From Beijerinckiaceae bacterium (GTDB lineage: Bacteria; Pseudomonadota; Alphaproteobacteria; Rhizobiales; Beijerinckiaceae), in contig CANCSY010000063.1 in the NCBI GenBank assembly GCA_947380915.1, positions 1-13,934 on the forward strand: 13,934 nucleotides of DNA, written 5' to 3'. The notes beneath the pieces were generated by a model. The model saw only the letters and a program-made list of their open reading frames with translations. It was not told the DNA's origin and searched no databases. Within the stretch, counting starts at the first letter, position 1; each line of letters opens with the position of its first letter. Below are positions 7,200-13,620 of the stretch, one piece after another. The position numbers and the translations under genes are program-made.

Positions 7200-7634
7200 T
7201 TACTTCTTCATCCGATAGCCTTCGTGGCAGCCGCCGCAATTGCCGGTGACCTCGCTATAGGCGGTTTTGAAGGAAGCCTCATCCACGATTTTCGCCGCGG
7301 CGGCGGCGGCGTCCTTGCCCATTTTCTCCCAACGGGTGTTGAAGTCCGCCTTTGTTTCCCAGACCTTGGGGAGCGCCGCCGTATCGCCGCCAGTCTTGGA
7401 GTTGTCCGGGAACAGATTCGGCATGGCCCTGGAGGCGTCCTGTATGGTCTTGAGCGCCGCCTGAACCGTCTCCAGCTTGAAGGGCGCATCACCCTTGGAA
7501 ATTTTGGCGACGTCGGCGTTGGCGCGGCCAACTTGTTTCATCATGTCCTTGCGGGCCGCGATGGGGTCGCTTTGCGCCATGACCGAGGTGATGCCGATGG
7601 CCAGAACGCCAAGGGTCAGAATGGTGCGGATCAT
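7200..7634 (-). CDS. Cytochrome c'/c556-type protein
   Basis: Small secreted class II cytochrome of 144 aa. A signal peptide ends at TSVMA (about residue 20). The mature part is a helical bundle, and the single heme site C133-G-G-C136-H137 lies 8 residues from the C-terminus, the class II arrangement. RKDMMKQVG near the mature N-terminus places a Met where low-spin c556 has its sixth ligand. High-spin cytochrome c' proteins can also have Met or Leu there, so the spin state is open. Members bind NO or carry electrons. The start is fixed by AGGAGG at 7643-7648, the best SD in the window, suggesting strong translation. It is the first gene of a two-cytochrome operon. Confidence 0.92.
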   Translation of the reverse strand: MIRTILTLGVLAIGITSVMAQSDPIAARKDMMKQVGRANADVAKISKGDAPFKLETVQAALKTIQDASRAMPNLFPDNSKTGGDTAALPKVWETKADFNTRWEKMGKDAAAAAAKIVDEASFKTAYSEVTGNCGGCHEGYRMKK

Positions 7635-7653
7635 TGGTTATTCCTCCTGAGGC

Positions 7654-7684
7654 GATCCCGTCGCCCGAACTCAAAGCCGGGATC
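7654..7684 (-). promoter_or_regulatory. Leader stem-loop just upstream of the cytochrome operon SD
   Basis: GATCCCG (7654-7660) and CGGGATC (7678-7684) are perfect 7-bp inverted arms around 17 nt. In the mRNA the stem would end about 5 nt before the AGGAGG. It could be a 5' stability hairpin or an operator. No family-specific site is recognised. Confidence 0.35.
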
Positions 7685-7702
7685 AGCCTATGCGCTTCAC
7701 GC

Positions 7703-7717
7703 CTGCTTGAAAAGCAG
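7703..7717. repeat. 15-bp inverted repeat in the cytochrome operon upstream region
   Basis: CTGCTT-GAA-AAGCAG is a perfect 6-bp inverted repeat with a 3-nt centre, 69-83 nt upstream of the cytochrome c' ATG. Spacing suits a transcription-factor site near the promoter or a short hairpin. The regulator is unknown. Confidence 0.3.
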
Positions 7718-7774
7718 CGTCAGGACCATACGGGAAATGTTATCCGCCAGTTCACCCCCTCCTTCAGCCCCCCT

Positions 7775-7797
7775 AAAAACCGACAACCTTGCCGGTT
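7775..7797 (-). terminator. Intrinsic terminator of bdhA
   Basis: On the minus strand AACCGGCA-AGGT-TGTCGGTT forms an 8-bp stem with one G-U pair and a tetraloop, running into a five-T tract, 20 nt after the bdhA stop. The G-U pair becomes A-C on the other strand, so the hairpin is stable only in the bdhA direction. It separates bdhA from the cytochrome operon. Confidence 0.75.
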
Positions 7798-7817
7798 CCG
7801 TCGTCACCAGCGCCGCC

Positions 7818-8603
7818 TCAGGCCGCCGTCCAGCCGCCGTCCATGGAGATATTGGCGCCGGTGATCTGGGAGGCTGCATCCGAGCACAGGAACACCGCCA
7901 GCGCCGCCACCTGGTCCGAGGTGACGAATTGCTTGGTCGGCTGGGCCGTCAGCAGCACGTCATTGATGACCTGATCGCGGGTCAGGTGACGGGCGGCCAT
8001 GGTGTCGGGGATCTGCTTTTCGACCAGCGGGGTCCAGACATAGCCGGGCGAGATGCAGTTGGAGGTGACGCCGAAGGTCGCCAGCTCCAGCGCCACGGTC
8101 TTGTTGAGCCCGGCGACGCCGTGCTTGGCGGTGACATAGGCGGCCTTGAAGGGGGAGGCCACCAACGAATGGGCGGAGGCCGTATTGATGATGCGCCCCC
8201 ATTTGCGCGCCTTCATGCCGGGCACTGCGGCGCGGATGGCGTGGAAGGCCGAGGACATGTTGATGGCGATGATCTGGTCCCACTTGTCGAGGGGGAAGTC
8301 CTCGATGGGCGAGACGAACTGAATCCCGGCATTGTTCACGAGAATATCCACAGAGCCCAGCTTCGCCTCGGCGTCATGGACCATGGCGGCGATCTGCTCG
8401 GGCTTCGACATGTCGGCGGCGCTGTAGATGCACTTGACGCCAAATTCGCTTTCGATTCCGGCCCTTTCGGTCTCGATCGCCCCGGCTTCGCCGAAGCCGT
8501 TGATCAGGATATTGGCGCCTTCCTTGGCCAGCGCGCGGGCTATGGCCAGGCCAATGCCGCTGGTGGAGCCGGTGACGACAGCGTTGCGGGATGCGAGGGA
8601 CAT
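7818..8603 (-). CDS. bdhA: D-3-hydroxybutyrate dehydrogenase (SDR family)
   Basis: Cytoplasmic NAD-dependent oxidation of D-3-hydroxybutyrate to acetoacetate, used when polyhydroxybutyrate is broken down. It has 261 aa, the standard size. Motifs: TGSTSGIG (11-18) for cofactor binding, NNAG (90-93), N115, and the catalytic S143-Y156-K160 (YVTAK). Features close to known 3-HB dehydrogenases are AGIQFVSPIEDFP, SAHSLVASPFKAAYVTAKHG, the lid segment CISPGYVWTPLVEKQIP, and the C-terminus ITGANISMDGGWTA. GGAGAG (8608-8613) lies 4 nt before the ATG. The gene stands alone: its own terminator is downstream, and the promoter faces the divergent opg gene. An inverted repeat of the PhaR type lies 40 nt upstream. 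Confidence 0.95.
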   Translation of the reverse strand: MSLASRNAVVTGSTSGIGLAIARALAKEGANILINGFGEAGAIETERAGIESEFGVKCIYSAADMSKPEQIAAMVHDAEAKLGSVDILVNNAGIQFVSPIEDFPLDKWDQIIAINMSSAFHAIRAAVPGMKARKWGRIINTASAHSLVASPFKAAYVTAKHGVAGLNKTVALELATFGVTSNCISPGYVWTPLVEKQIPDTMAARHLTRDQVINDVLLTAQPTKQFVTSDQVAALAVFLCSDAASQITGANISMDGGWTAA

Positions 8604-8642
8604 GCGGCTCTCCGTTTGCCGGGATGAGATGATCGCTCACTA

Positions 8643-8659
8643 TATTGCGATGCACAATA
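8643..8659. promoter_or_regulatory. Imperfect 17-bp palindrome in the bdhA promoter, candidate PhaR-like operator
   Basis: TATTGCGATGCACAATA has arms TATTG/CAATA and an inner G/C pair, so six of eight positions are symmetric. It lies 40-56 nt upstream of the bdhA ATG and is A+T-rich against its surroundings. The TTGTGCA...GCAA shape resembles sites of PHB-responsive PhaR repressors upstream of phasin genes. Identification is by resemblance only. Confidence 0.4.
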
Positions 8660-8848
8660 AAGCGCGAGTGAGCCTGTCGCGCAAGCCTGCCTTCGATAGG
8701 AAGAAAGCAGCAAGTCGCTGAGGGTTTCCTCCTGTTCGCGCTTTTCGTTCGCCTTGCGTCAACCATGGCCCGATATTTCGCGCCGCTTCCCGCTGGCGCC
8801 TCCTTCGGCTTGTCGATATAGTCGGCAATTGCAGGGAGGGGCGCGAAA

Positions 8849-8878
8849 ATGGGCGGCAATGCCTCGAATCTCCTCTGA
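8849..8878 (+). CDS. Nine-codon leader ORF before the opg gene
   Basis: ATG at 8849 encodes MGGNASNLL and stops at TGA. AGGGAGGGG sits 7 nt upstream (8833-8841), a much better SD than that of the following gene. A possible -10 (TATAGT, 8817-8822) would place the transcript start about 20 nt upstream. The stop is 28 nt before the chosen opg ATG. It could be a leader peptide affecting translation downstream, or chance. The rest of the 303-nt spacer from 8604 to 8906 shows no gene. Confidence 0.35.
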   Translation: MGGNASNLL

Positions 8879-8906
8879 ATTTCGATCCTCAGGCATAGAT
8901 CCTTCC

Positions 8907-10526
8907 ATGACCGGTCCGTCCCGTCGCTCTCTCCTCGGCGCTTTGTTCGCGGCTACCGCCAGCCTTGGCCTGCGGTTTCCAGCCTTTGCGCAGGGCGCGC
9001 CTGTCAGGCCGGGCGCCGACAAGCCCCAGCCTGAAAAAGCGCCGTCCTTCGGCTTCGAGGATGTGCTGAAGCGAGCGCGCGAACTCTCCTTGAAGGACCA
9101 TAGCGCCGCCACGGTTGCGCTTCCCGAGGAACTGGCGCGGCTTGACTTCGACAAGTGGCGCGAAATCCGCTTCCGGGCGGACAAGGCCCCGCTGGGCGAG
9201 AAGGGCGGCAAGTTCCGGCTGCAACTCTTCCATCCCGGCCATCTGTTCCAGCGTCCGGTGACCATCAATCTGGTGCAGGACGGACGCTCCGATTCCATCG
9301 CCAATGTGGCCAGGCTTTTCGATTACGGGCCGATCAAATTCACCAAGCCCTTGCCCGCCGATCTGGGGGTCGCCGGGTTCCGCATCCATTATCCCCTCAA
9401 CGACCTCCGCCGTTCGGACGAGTTCGTGTCCTTTCTGGGGGCGAGCTATTTCCGCTGGCTGGGACGGGATCAGAAATACGGTCTCTCCGCGCGCGGCCTG
9501 TCCATCGGCACGGGCCTGCTCGACAACAAGGAAGAATTCCCCTTCTTCCGCGAGTTCTGGATCGAGACTCCCGCAGGGGAGGCGAACACGATCACCGTCA
9601 GCGCCCTGCTGGACTCGCCCTCCCTCACCGGCGCCTACAAATTCATCTTCGAGCCGGGGCCGGAATCGCCTGTCGAGGTCGAGGTCACCCTGTTCCCGCG
9701 CAAGAGCGTCTCGCGGATCGGCCTTGCGCCGCTCACCTCCATGTATTTCCTGGGCGAGAACGACCGCCACCTCAACGACCGCAACAAATACGACGAGTTC
9801 CGTCCGGAACTGCATGATTCCGACGGGTTGCTGATTCATACCAGCGAGGGCGAGTGGATCTGGCGCCCCCTGCACAATCCGCTGGTGCAGGAAGTGCACA
9901 ACTTCCCCGTGACCAATGTGCGGGGCTACGGATTGATCCAGCGTGATCGCCAGTTCGCCCATTATCAGGACATCGAACTCAATTACGAAGAGCGGCCCAG
10001 CTACTGGATCGAGCCCGAGGATGATTGGGGCGAGGGGCGCATCGAACTGATCGAACTGGCCACCAAGGACGAGACCTTCGACAATATCATCGTCGCCTTC
10101 GTGCCCAATGAGCCAGCGGACGCGAAGAAGCCCTTCAGCTTCAATTACCGCATGCGCTCCCTCACCGATGGGCTGCGGCTTCATGCCCTGGCCTATACGC
10201 TCAACACCTTCAGCGCGCCCGCCTATGCGCTTGGCGCGGGCGAGGCGGTGGGCCGGAACACCCGCCGGTTCATGATCGATTTCACGGGCGGCGATCTGGC
10301 CTTTCATCTGGGCAAACCGTCGGCGGTTGAGATCGTGTCCAGCGCAACCAATGGCAAGATATTCCGGCAGTTCCTCGTGCCCAATCCCGCAGGCGGGGGC
10401 TTTCGCGTGATGCTCGATGTCGAGGTTCACCCGACCGAGACCACCACCATGACCTGCAAGCTGCGCACCGGAGCGCGGGTGCTGACCGAGACCTGGGCCT
10501 ATGCCTGGAAGGTCTATAATTTCTGA
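8907..10526 (+). CDS. opgG: Periplasmic glucan biosynthesis protein, OpgG/OpgD (MdoG) family
   Basis: Secreted protein required for synthesis or branching of osmoregulated periplasmic glucans. It has 539 aa from the ATG at 8907, within family range (E. coli OpgG 511, OpgD 551). The N-terminus is a twin-arginine signal: SRRSLLGALFAA, then cleavage near FPAFA (residue 28). Tat export is known for E. coli OpgD, so this could be the OpgD-type paralogue. The mature protein is one MdoG domain. It includes FGFEDVLKRARELS, the WREIRFRADKA region, GLSIGTGLLDNKEEFPFFREFWIE, LTSMYFLGEN and the late NYRMRSLTDG. In-frame ATGs at 8859 and 8754 are alternatives. 8907 gives the shortest normal Tat n-region but has no SD. 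No opgH glucosyltransferase is in the window. Confidence 0.92.
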   Translation: MTGPSRRSLLGALFAATASLGLRFPAFAQGAPVRPGADKPQPEKAPSFGFEDVLKRARELSLKDHSAATVALPEELARLDFDKWREIRFRADKAPLGEKGGKFRLQLFHPGHLFQRPVTINLVQDGRSDSIANVARLFDYGPIKFTKPLPADLGVAGFRIHYPLNDLRRSDEFVSFLGASYFRWLGRDQKYGLSARGLSIGTGLLDNKEEFPFFREFWIETPAGEANTITVSALLDSPSLTGAYKFIFEPGPESPVEVEVTLFPRKSVSRIGLAPLTSMYFLGENDRHLNDRNKYDEFRPELHDSDGLLIHTSEGEWIWRPLHNPLVQEVHNFPVTNVRGYGLIQRDRQFAHYQDIELNYEERPSYWIEPEDDWGEGRIELIELATKDETFDNIIVAFVPNEPADAKKPFSFNYRMRSLTDGLRLHALAYTLNTFSAPAYALGAGEAVGRNTRRFMIDFTGGDLAFHLGKPSAVEIVSSATNGKIFRQFLVPNPAGGGFRVMLDVEVHPTETTTMTCKLRTGARVLTETWAYAWKVYNF

Positions 10527-10529
10527 CGC

Positions 10530-12284
10530 TCAGCGGGGATTCAGCAGCCCTGCCGCGATCAGCCTCTGGTGAAAGCCAAGGATCTCGTCCCGCGCCGGGC
10601 AGTCGTAATAGCGACCATTGCAGAGTTTCATCAGGCGCAGGCGCTCCACATCGCTGTCGGGCAGGGGCAGGCCCGCCGCATAGATGATGAGCGCGGGCAG
10701 ATAGGCCACGTCTATGGGATCGATGAGGGGCAGGGGACGCGGGGTGAAATTCACGCCCTGCATGGCGAAATAAGTGATGAAGCCGAGGGAGTCCGGGGGA
10801 ATCTCCACATCTTCGGCCTCCAGTTCCGGCGCAAAGCCCAGCAACTGGCGGGTGGCGACCGGATGATGGTCGCCGTAATGGACGATCAGAAATCGTTCTG
10901 CGGGAAAGCGCTTGGCCAGTTGCGCGCGCAGGTCCTCAAGATCGGTCTTCGACAGCCAGAGCCGGCGCAGAAATTCGTTCATCTCCGCATCGACGCCCTC
11001 GCCGCCGCCTGGAACCTTCTCCTCGGGGAAGAAGGGCACGTTATAGGGCCAGTGGGTGGCCATGGTTTCGATGAAGGTGAAGAGCGGCGCTTTCGAGCCC
11101 GACAGATGGCGCTCGAGATTGTTCAGCGCATTGCCGAAATAGAAGCGGTCGCGTTCGAAGGGCGTGGGCGCCTGCTGGTCACTGGCGTCGAAGATCTCCT
11201 TGATCCCGACCGAATTGTAGAAGGGCGCGCTTGAAATGAAGCTCTTCAGCATCGGGTAAAACAGTACATTGCGATAGCCGCAATGGCTGAGAGCCTGGGG
11301 CAGGGTGTCGCTGAGACGGCCCACCATATAGGTTTGCAGAAAGTTCCTGATGCCGCCGAAGGAGCGTGAGGACAGGCCCGTCATCACGGAGAATTCCGTC
11401 AACCACGAGGCGCCGCCATAGGTTTCCACCCGCATGCGGCGCAACCGCCCGTCAAAGGACTGGAACATGGAGTCGAGCCGCTTGTCATAGGCGAGCCTGG
11501 GGAAGATCGCCGGCGGGAAGACGGATTCCTCGTGAATGAGAATGATATGCGGCGGCTTGACCTGAGGCGTGCAGTCTTCCTGCGTCATGGGCAGGATGGG
11601 CGGGCGGTTCGAGGCGGTCGAGGCGGCTTCCAGGATCTGCCCGCGCACCACGGTTTCGAGGGTCTCCGGCCAGGTGCTATAGAAGGAGGAGACGAAAAGA
11701 TCTTCCCAATAAAGCTGGGTATGCCGCCGCTCGATCTTTTCGCGAGAGGCGGCGGCGCCCACAAGGATGCACAGCGCACAGAGCCCCGCTAAAGGCATGC
11801 GGCGCAGGCGCACAGGCTCGATCCGCCAGGCGAGGATGGCGAGGGCGAGTGTCACAAGGGCGCCCGCGACCAGCGCGATCAGAAAGCCCCGGTGATTGGC
11901 CCACAGGGAGGCCAGAAGGCGCGGGCCGGGGAAATAGAAATAGAGGTCATAGGCATGCATGACCATCTTTTCGAGAGAGCGCTTGAAGATCGCGATCCCC
12001 ACGACAAGGCCGATCATGGAGCCGACCAGCACGGTCGAGACGAGGATCCGGCGCGTCACTATCGCCAACCCCGCCCAAAGCGCCAGCGTGATGGCGGTGG
12101 TGCACAGCAGATTGGGGCCTGACCCCTCGAATCGGCGGAAATATTCCGCCACGCCAAGCGCAATCAGCAGGCTGGGGATGGCGACGATCCAGCCATTGGA
12201 CCGCGCCATGCGCAGGCGATGCAGCAATGGTTTGCGCCTCCCCTGGGGGAGAGGCGCAAACGCATGGCCTGTCTCGTGGTCCAT
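10530..12284 (-). CDS. Membrane sulfatase/alkaline-phosphatase-fold transferase, LTA synthase/OpgB-like
   Basis: Probable phosphoglycerol or phosphoethanolamine transferase acting outside the inner membrane, up to 584 aa. Five predicted TM helices (about 31-48, 59-78, 80-100, 133-152, 162-180) precede a periplasmic catalytic domain (about 245-560). Metal-site motifs are E252 in LIHEES, S293 in YGGASWLTEFSVMTGL, H411 in TMATHWPY, and D472-H473 in HYGDHHP. S293 occupies the nucleophile position that is Thr in LtaS. The gene converges on opgG with 3 nt between stops, so glucan decoration is the likely role. This is an inference from context. The start is uncertain: ATG 12284 has no SD, and a 30-bp inverted repeat covers codons 9-18. 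A TTG at 12227 has GGGGAGG before it, and an ATG lies at 12209. Upstream and 7 nt away is the bicupin gene. Confidence 0.82.
   Translation of the reverse strand: MDHETGHAFAPLPQGRRKPLLHRLRMARSNGWIVAIPSLLIALGVAEYFRRFEGSGPNLLCTTAITLALWAGLAIVTRRILVSTVLVGSMIGLVVGIAIFKRSLEKMVMHAYDLYFYFPGPRLLASLWANHRGFLIALVAGALVTLALAILAWRIEPVRLRRMPLAGLCALCILVGAAASREKIERRHTQLYWEDLFVSSFYSTWPETLETVVRGQILEAASTASNRPPILPMTQEDCTPQVKPPHIILIHEESVFPPAIFPRLAYDKRLDSMFQSFDGRLRRMRVETYGGASWLTEFSVMTGLSSRSFGGIRNFLQTYMVGRLSDTLPQALSHCGYRNVLFYPMLKSFISSAPFYNSVGIKEIFDASDQQAPTPFERDRFYFGNALNNLERHLSGSKAPLFTFIETMATHWPYNVPFFPEEKVPGGGEGVDAEMNEFLRRLWLSKTDLEDLRAQLAKRFPAERFLIVHYGDHHPVATRQLLGFAPELEAEDVEIPPDSLGFITYFAMQGVNFTPRPLPLIDPIDVAYLPALIIYAAGLPLPDSDVERLRLMKLCNGRYYDCPARDEILGFHQRLIAAGLLNPR
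12231..12260. repeat. 30-bp inverted repeat at the 5' end of the transferase frame
   Basis: TTTGCGCCTC (12231-12240) and GAGGCGCAAA (12251-12260) are perfect 10-bp arms. CCC/GGG inside extends the stem to 13 pairs with one bulged base. It is the strongest hairpin I found in the window. It lies 25-54 nt into the transferase reading frame and encodes a charged Pro/Gln/Arg stretch before TM1. It may be a REP-like element, or a regulatory hairpin that masks a GGGGAGG SD. Confidence 0.6.
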
Positions 12285-12286
12285 CA

Positions 12287-12301
12287 GGCGATCAGATCGC
12301 C
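12287..12301. repeat. 15-bp palindrome across the bicupin stop codon
   Basis: GGCGATC-A-GATCGCC is a perfect 7+1+7 inverted repeat. It covers the last codons and stop of the bicupin gene and ends 2 nt before the transferase ATG. In RNA it would fold as five pairs with a 5-nt loop, which could limit ribosome access to that ATG. Confidence 0.4.
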
Positions 12302-13491
12302 GGGCCGATGGAGCGCGGGGTGCTGATGACGCCGGTCAGTTTGTCCTGGCCGAGCGCCATGATCGCGGGCTCGTCGAACAGATCGCCCATCTGGGAGGGC
12401 ACGCCGGTCTCCTTGATGGCCTCCAGCCATTTGCGGTGCAGACGGGGATCCTGATCCTCGTATTCGATCTGCCGTCCGCCTTGTTGCACCGACACCGAAC
12501 CGCCGCCCTCGGCGCTGCGCCGACGCAGGGCGATGAAGGGATAGCGGCGACTGCCCAGGCTGCAAGCCAGATACCGCGCCGGGATTTCGCAGGTGTTGAA
12601 ATGCTGGTGGAACATCCAGAAGGGGGGCGTGTACATGACCCCATGGCGCCACGGCAGCTCCTTGAACTCGCTGTCGCCCTCGTACCAGAGCAGCGAATAG
12701 CCCGTGCCATCCACCGCATGCACATGGGTGCCCGCCGCATGGCGGTGGGCCTTCTTGTAACGGCCGGCCGGAATTTCCGACGTATGAGCGTGCATGGTGC
12801 CGTCGGCCAGCACGAAGGAGACGTTCTTCGAGCCCTTGCCGCGCTCGTTCAGCTCATAGAGCTTGAAGCTGGTGAGATCGTGGATGAAGTTCGTCTCCCA
12901 GACGTTCAGCGTGGCGACATTCATGCCGCGATGCACCGGGGTGTGCTCGCCTTCGCCTTCATAGTAGCTGGCCGTCCCCGTGCGCTCGGGGAAGGTGAAG
13001 GGATTGTCGAAGACGAAATCGACGTTGTGATAGAGGTTGAGCGTCAGCGGCGCGTCATTGGTGCAGGACAGGCGCACCCGGTCGCGACCGGAATGATTGA
13101 AGACCTGATAGGAGCAGTTCAGGGGAATGGCGAAGAGGGCCTTGGGGCCCCATTCGAAGGAGCGCTTCTCGCCATTTGGCAACCAGACCGTGGTCGAGCC
13201 ATAGCCTTCCAGCACATAGAAAAAAGCCTCATACAGATGCTTCACCGGCCGCGTCTTGGCGCCGGGATCCACCTCGATCACATAATTGGCCATGAAGTCG
13301 CCCCGGCCATGGGTATGGGCGAAACAGCCGCGCGCGCCGTAGCGATCCCAGGGGGCGGTTTCGAGCGCCAGCAGATCGTGGCCAAAATCCAGATGGATGG
13401 GAACGCCTTCGCCGTTAGCCCATTCAAGATAGGGGTCCAGCAGGAACTTTCCTGTGATGCTTTCGGCGTTGAAAGACGTTTCCTCTGACAT
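12292..13491 (-). CDS. Bicupin protein of unknown function
   Basis: 399-aa protein with no signal peptide and two cupin domains. The C-terminal cupin (about 225-325) has an intact metal site: H249 and H251 in GRYKKAHRHAAG, and H295 in GVMYTPPFWMFHQHFN, which fits the second cupin motif G-x5-P-x4-H-x3-N exactly. The usual Glu of motif 1 is missing. The N-terminal cupin (about 66-150) keeps H85 and E88 (KHLYEAFFYVLEG), but motif 2 has Tyr where His is expected, so it is probably structural. The two-domain plan resembles gentisate dioxygenase and ureidoglycine aminohydrolase families, though similarity is not enough to name either. The frame extends 122 codons upstream. The ATG at 13491 is chosen for GGAG at 13497-13500. 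It is divergent from a ureohydrolase gene, suggesting nitrogen-compound metabolism; this is a guess. Confidence 0.85.
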   Translation of the reverse strand: MSEETSFNAESITGKFLLDPYLEWANGEGVPIHLDFGHDLLALETAPWDRYGARGCFAHTHGRGDFMANYVIEVDPGAKTRPVKHLYEAFFYVLEGYGSTTVWLPNGEKRSFEWGPKALFAIPLNCSYQVFNHSGRDRVRLSCTNDAPLTLNLYHNVDFVFDNPFTFPERTGTASYYEGEGEHTPVHRGMNVATLNVWETNFIHDLTSFKLYELNERGKGSKNVSFVLADGTMHAHTSEIPAGRYKKAHRHAAGTHVHAVDGTGYSLLWYEGDSEFKELPWRHGVMYTPPFWMFHQHFNTCEIPARYLACSLGSRRYPFIALRRRSAEGGGSVSVQQGGRQIEYEDQDPRLHRKWLEAIKETGVPSQMGDLFDEPAIMALGQDKLTGVISTPRSIGPAI

Positions 13492-13620
13492 TTCGGCTCC
13501 GTTGCGTTGGGTGGGGCGATTCAGCGTTTGATATACTCTAGACCTCGTCAGCGCGTCTGTCATGGCCTTGTCAGGATGGCTGAGGTTGAAGTTGGGCTCC
13601 GCCATGGCAAGATCAGTCGG
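13492..13620. promoter_or_regulatory. Divergent promoter region of bicupin and ureohydrolase genes
   Basis: This 129-nt spacer contains the A+T-rich stretch TTGATATACTCTAGAC (about 13528-13543) in otherwise G+C-rich DNA. It can supply a -10 in both directions (TATACT on plus, TATATC on minus). No convincing -35 or symmetric operator is visible. Confidence 0.4.

Noticed and set aside
7224..8627. A 467-codon plus-strand frame across the cytochrome c' gene, terminator and bdhA
   Set aside because: It runs through a convincing terminator and two well-supported opposite-strand genes.
8889..10430. A 513-codon minus-strand frame opposite the opg gene
   Set aside because: Low-complexity composition typical of an antisense shadow; the plus-strand protein matches the MdoG family throughout.
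10521..10534. CTGA-CGC-TCAG across the two convergent stops as a terminator
   Set aside because: A four-pair stem with no T-tract is not significant.
11959..13488. A 509-codon plus-strand frame opposite the transferase and bicupin
   Set aside because: Composition of a shadow frame, with no domain; the opposite strand has clear TM segments and cupin motifs.
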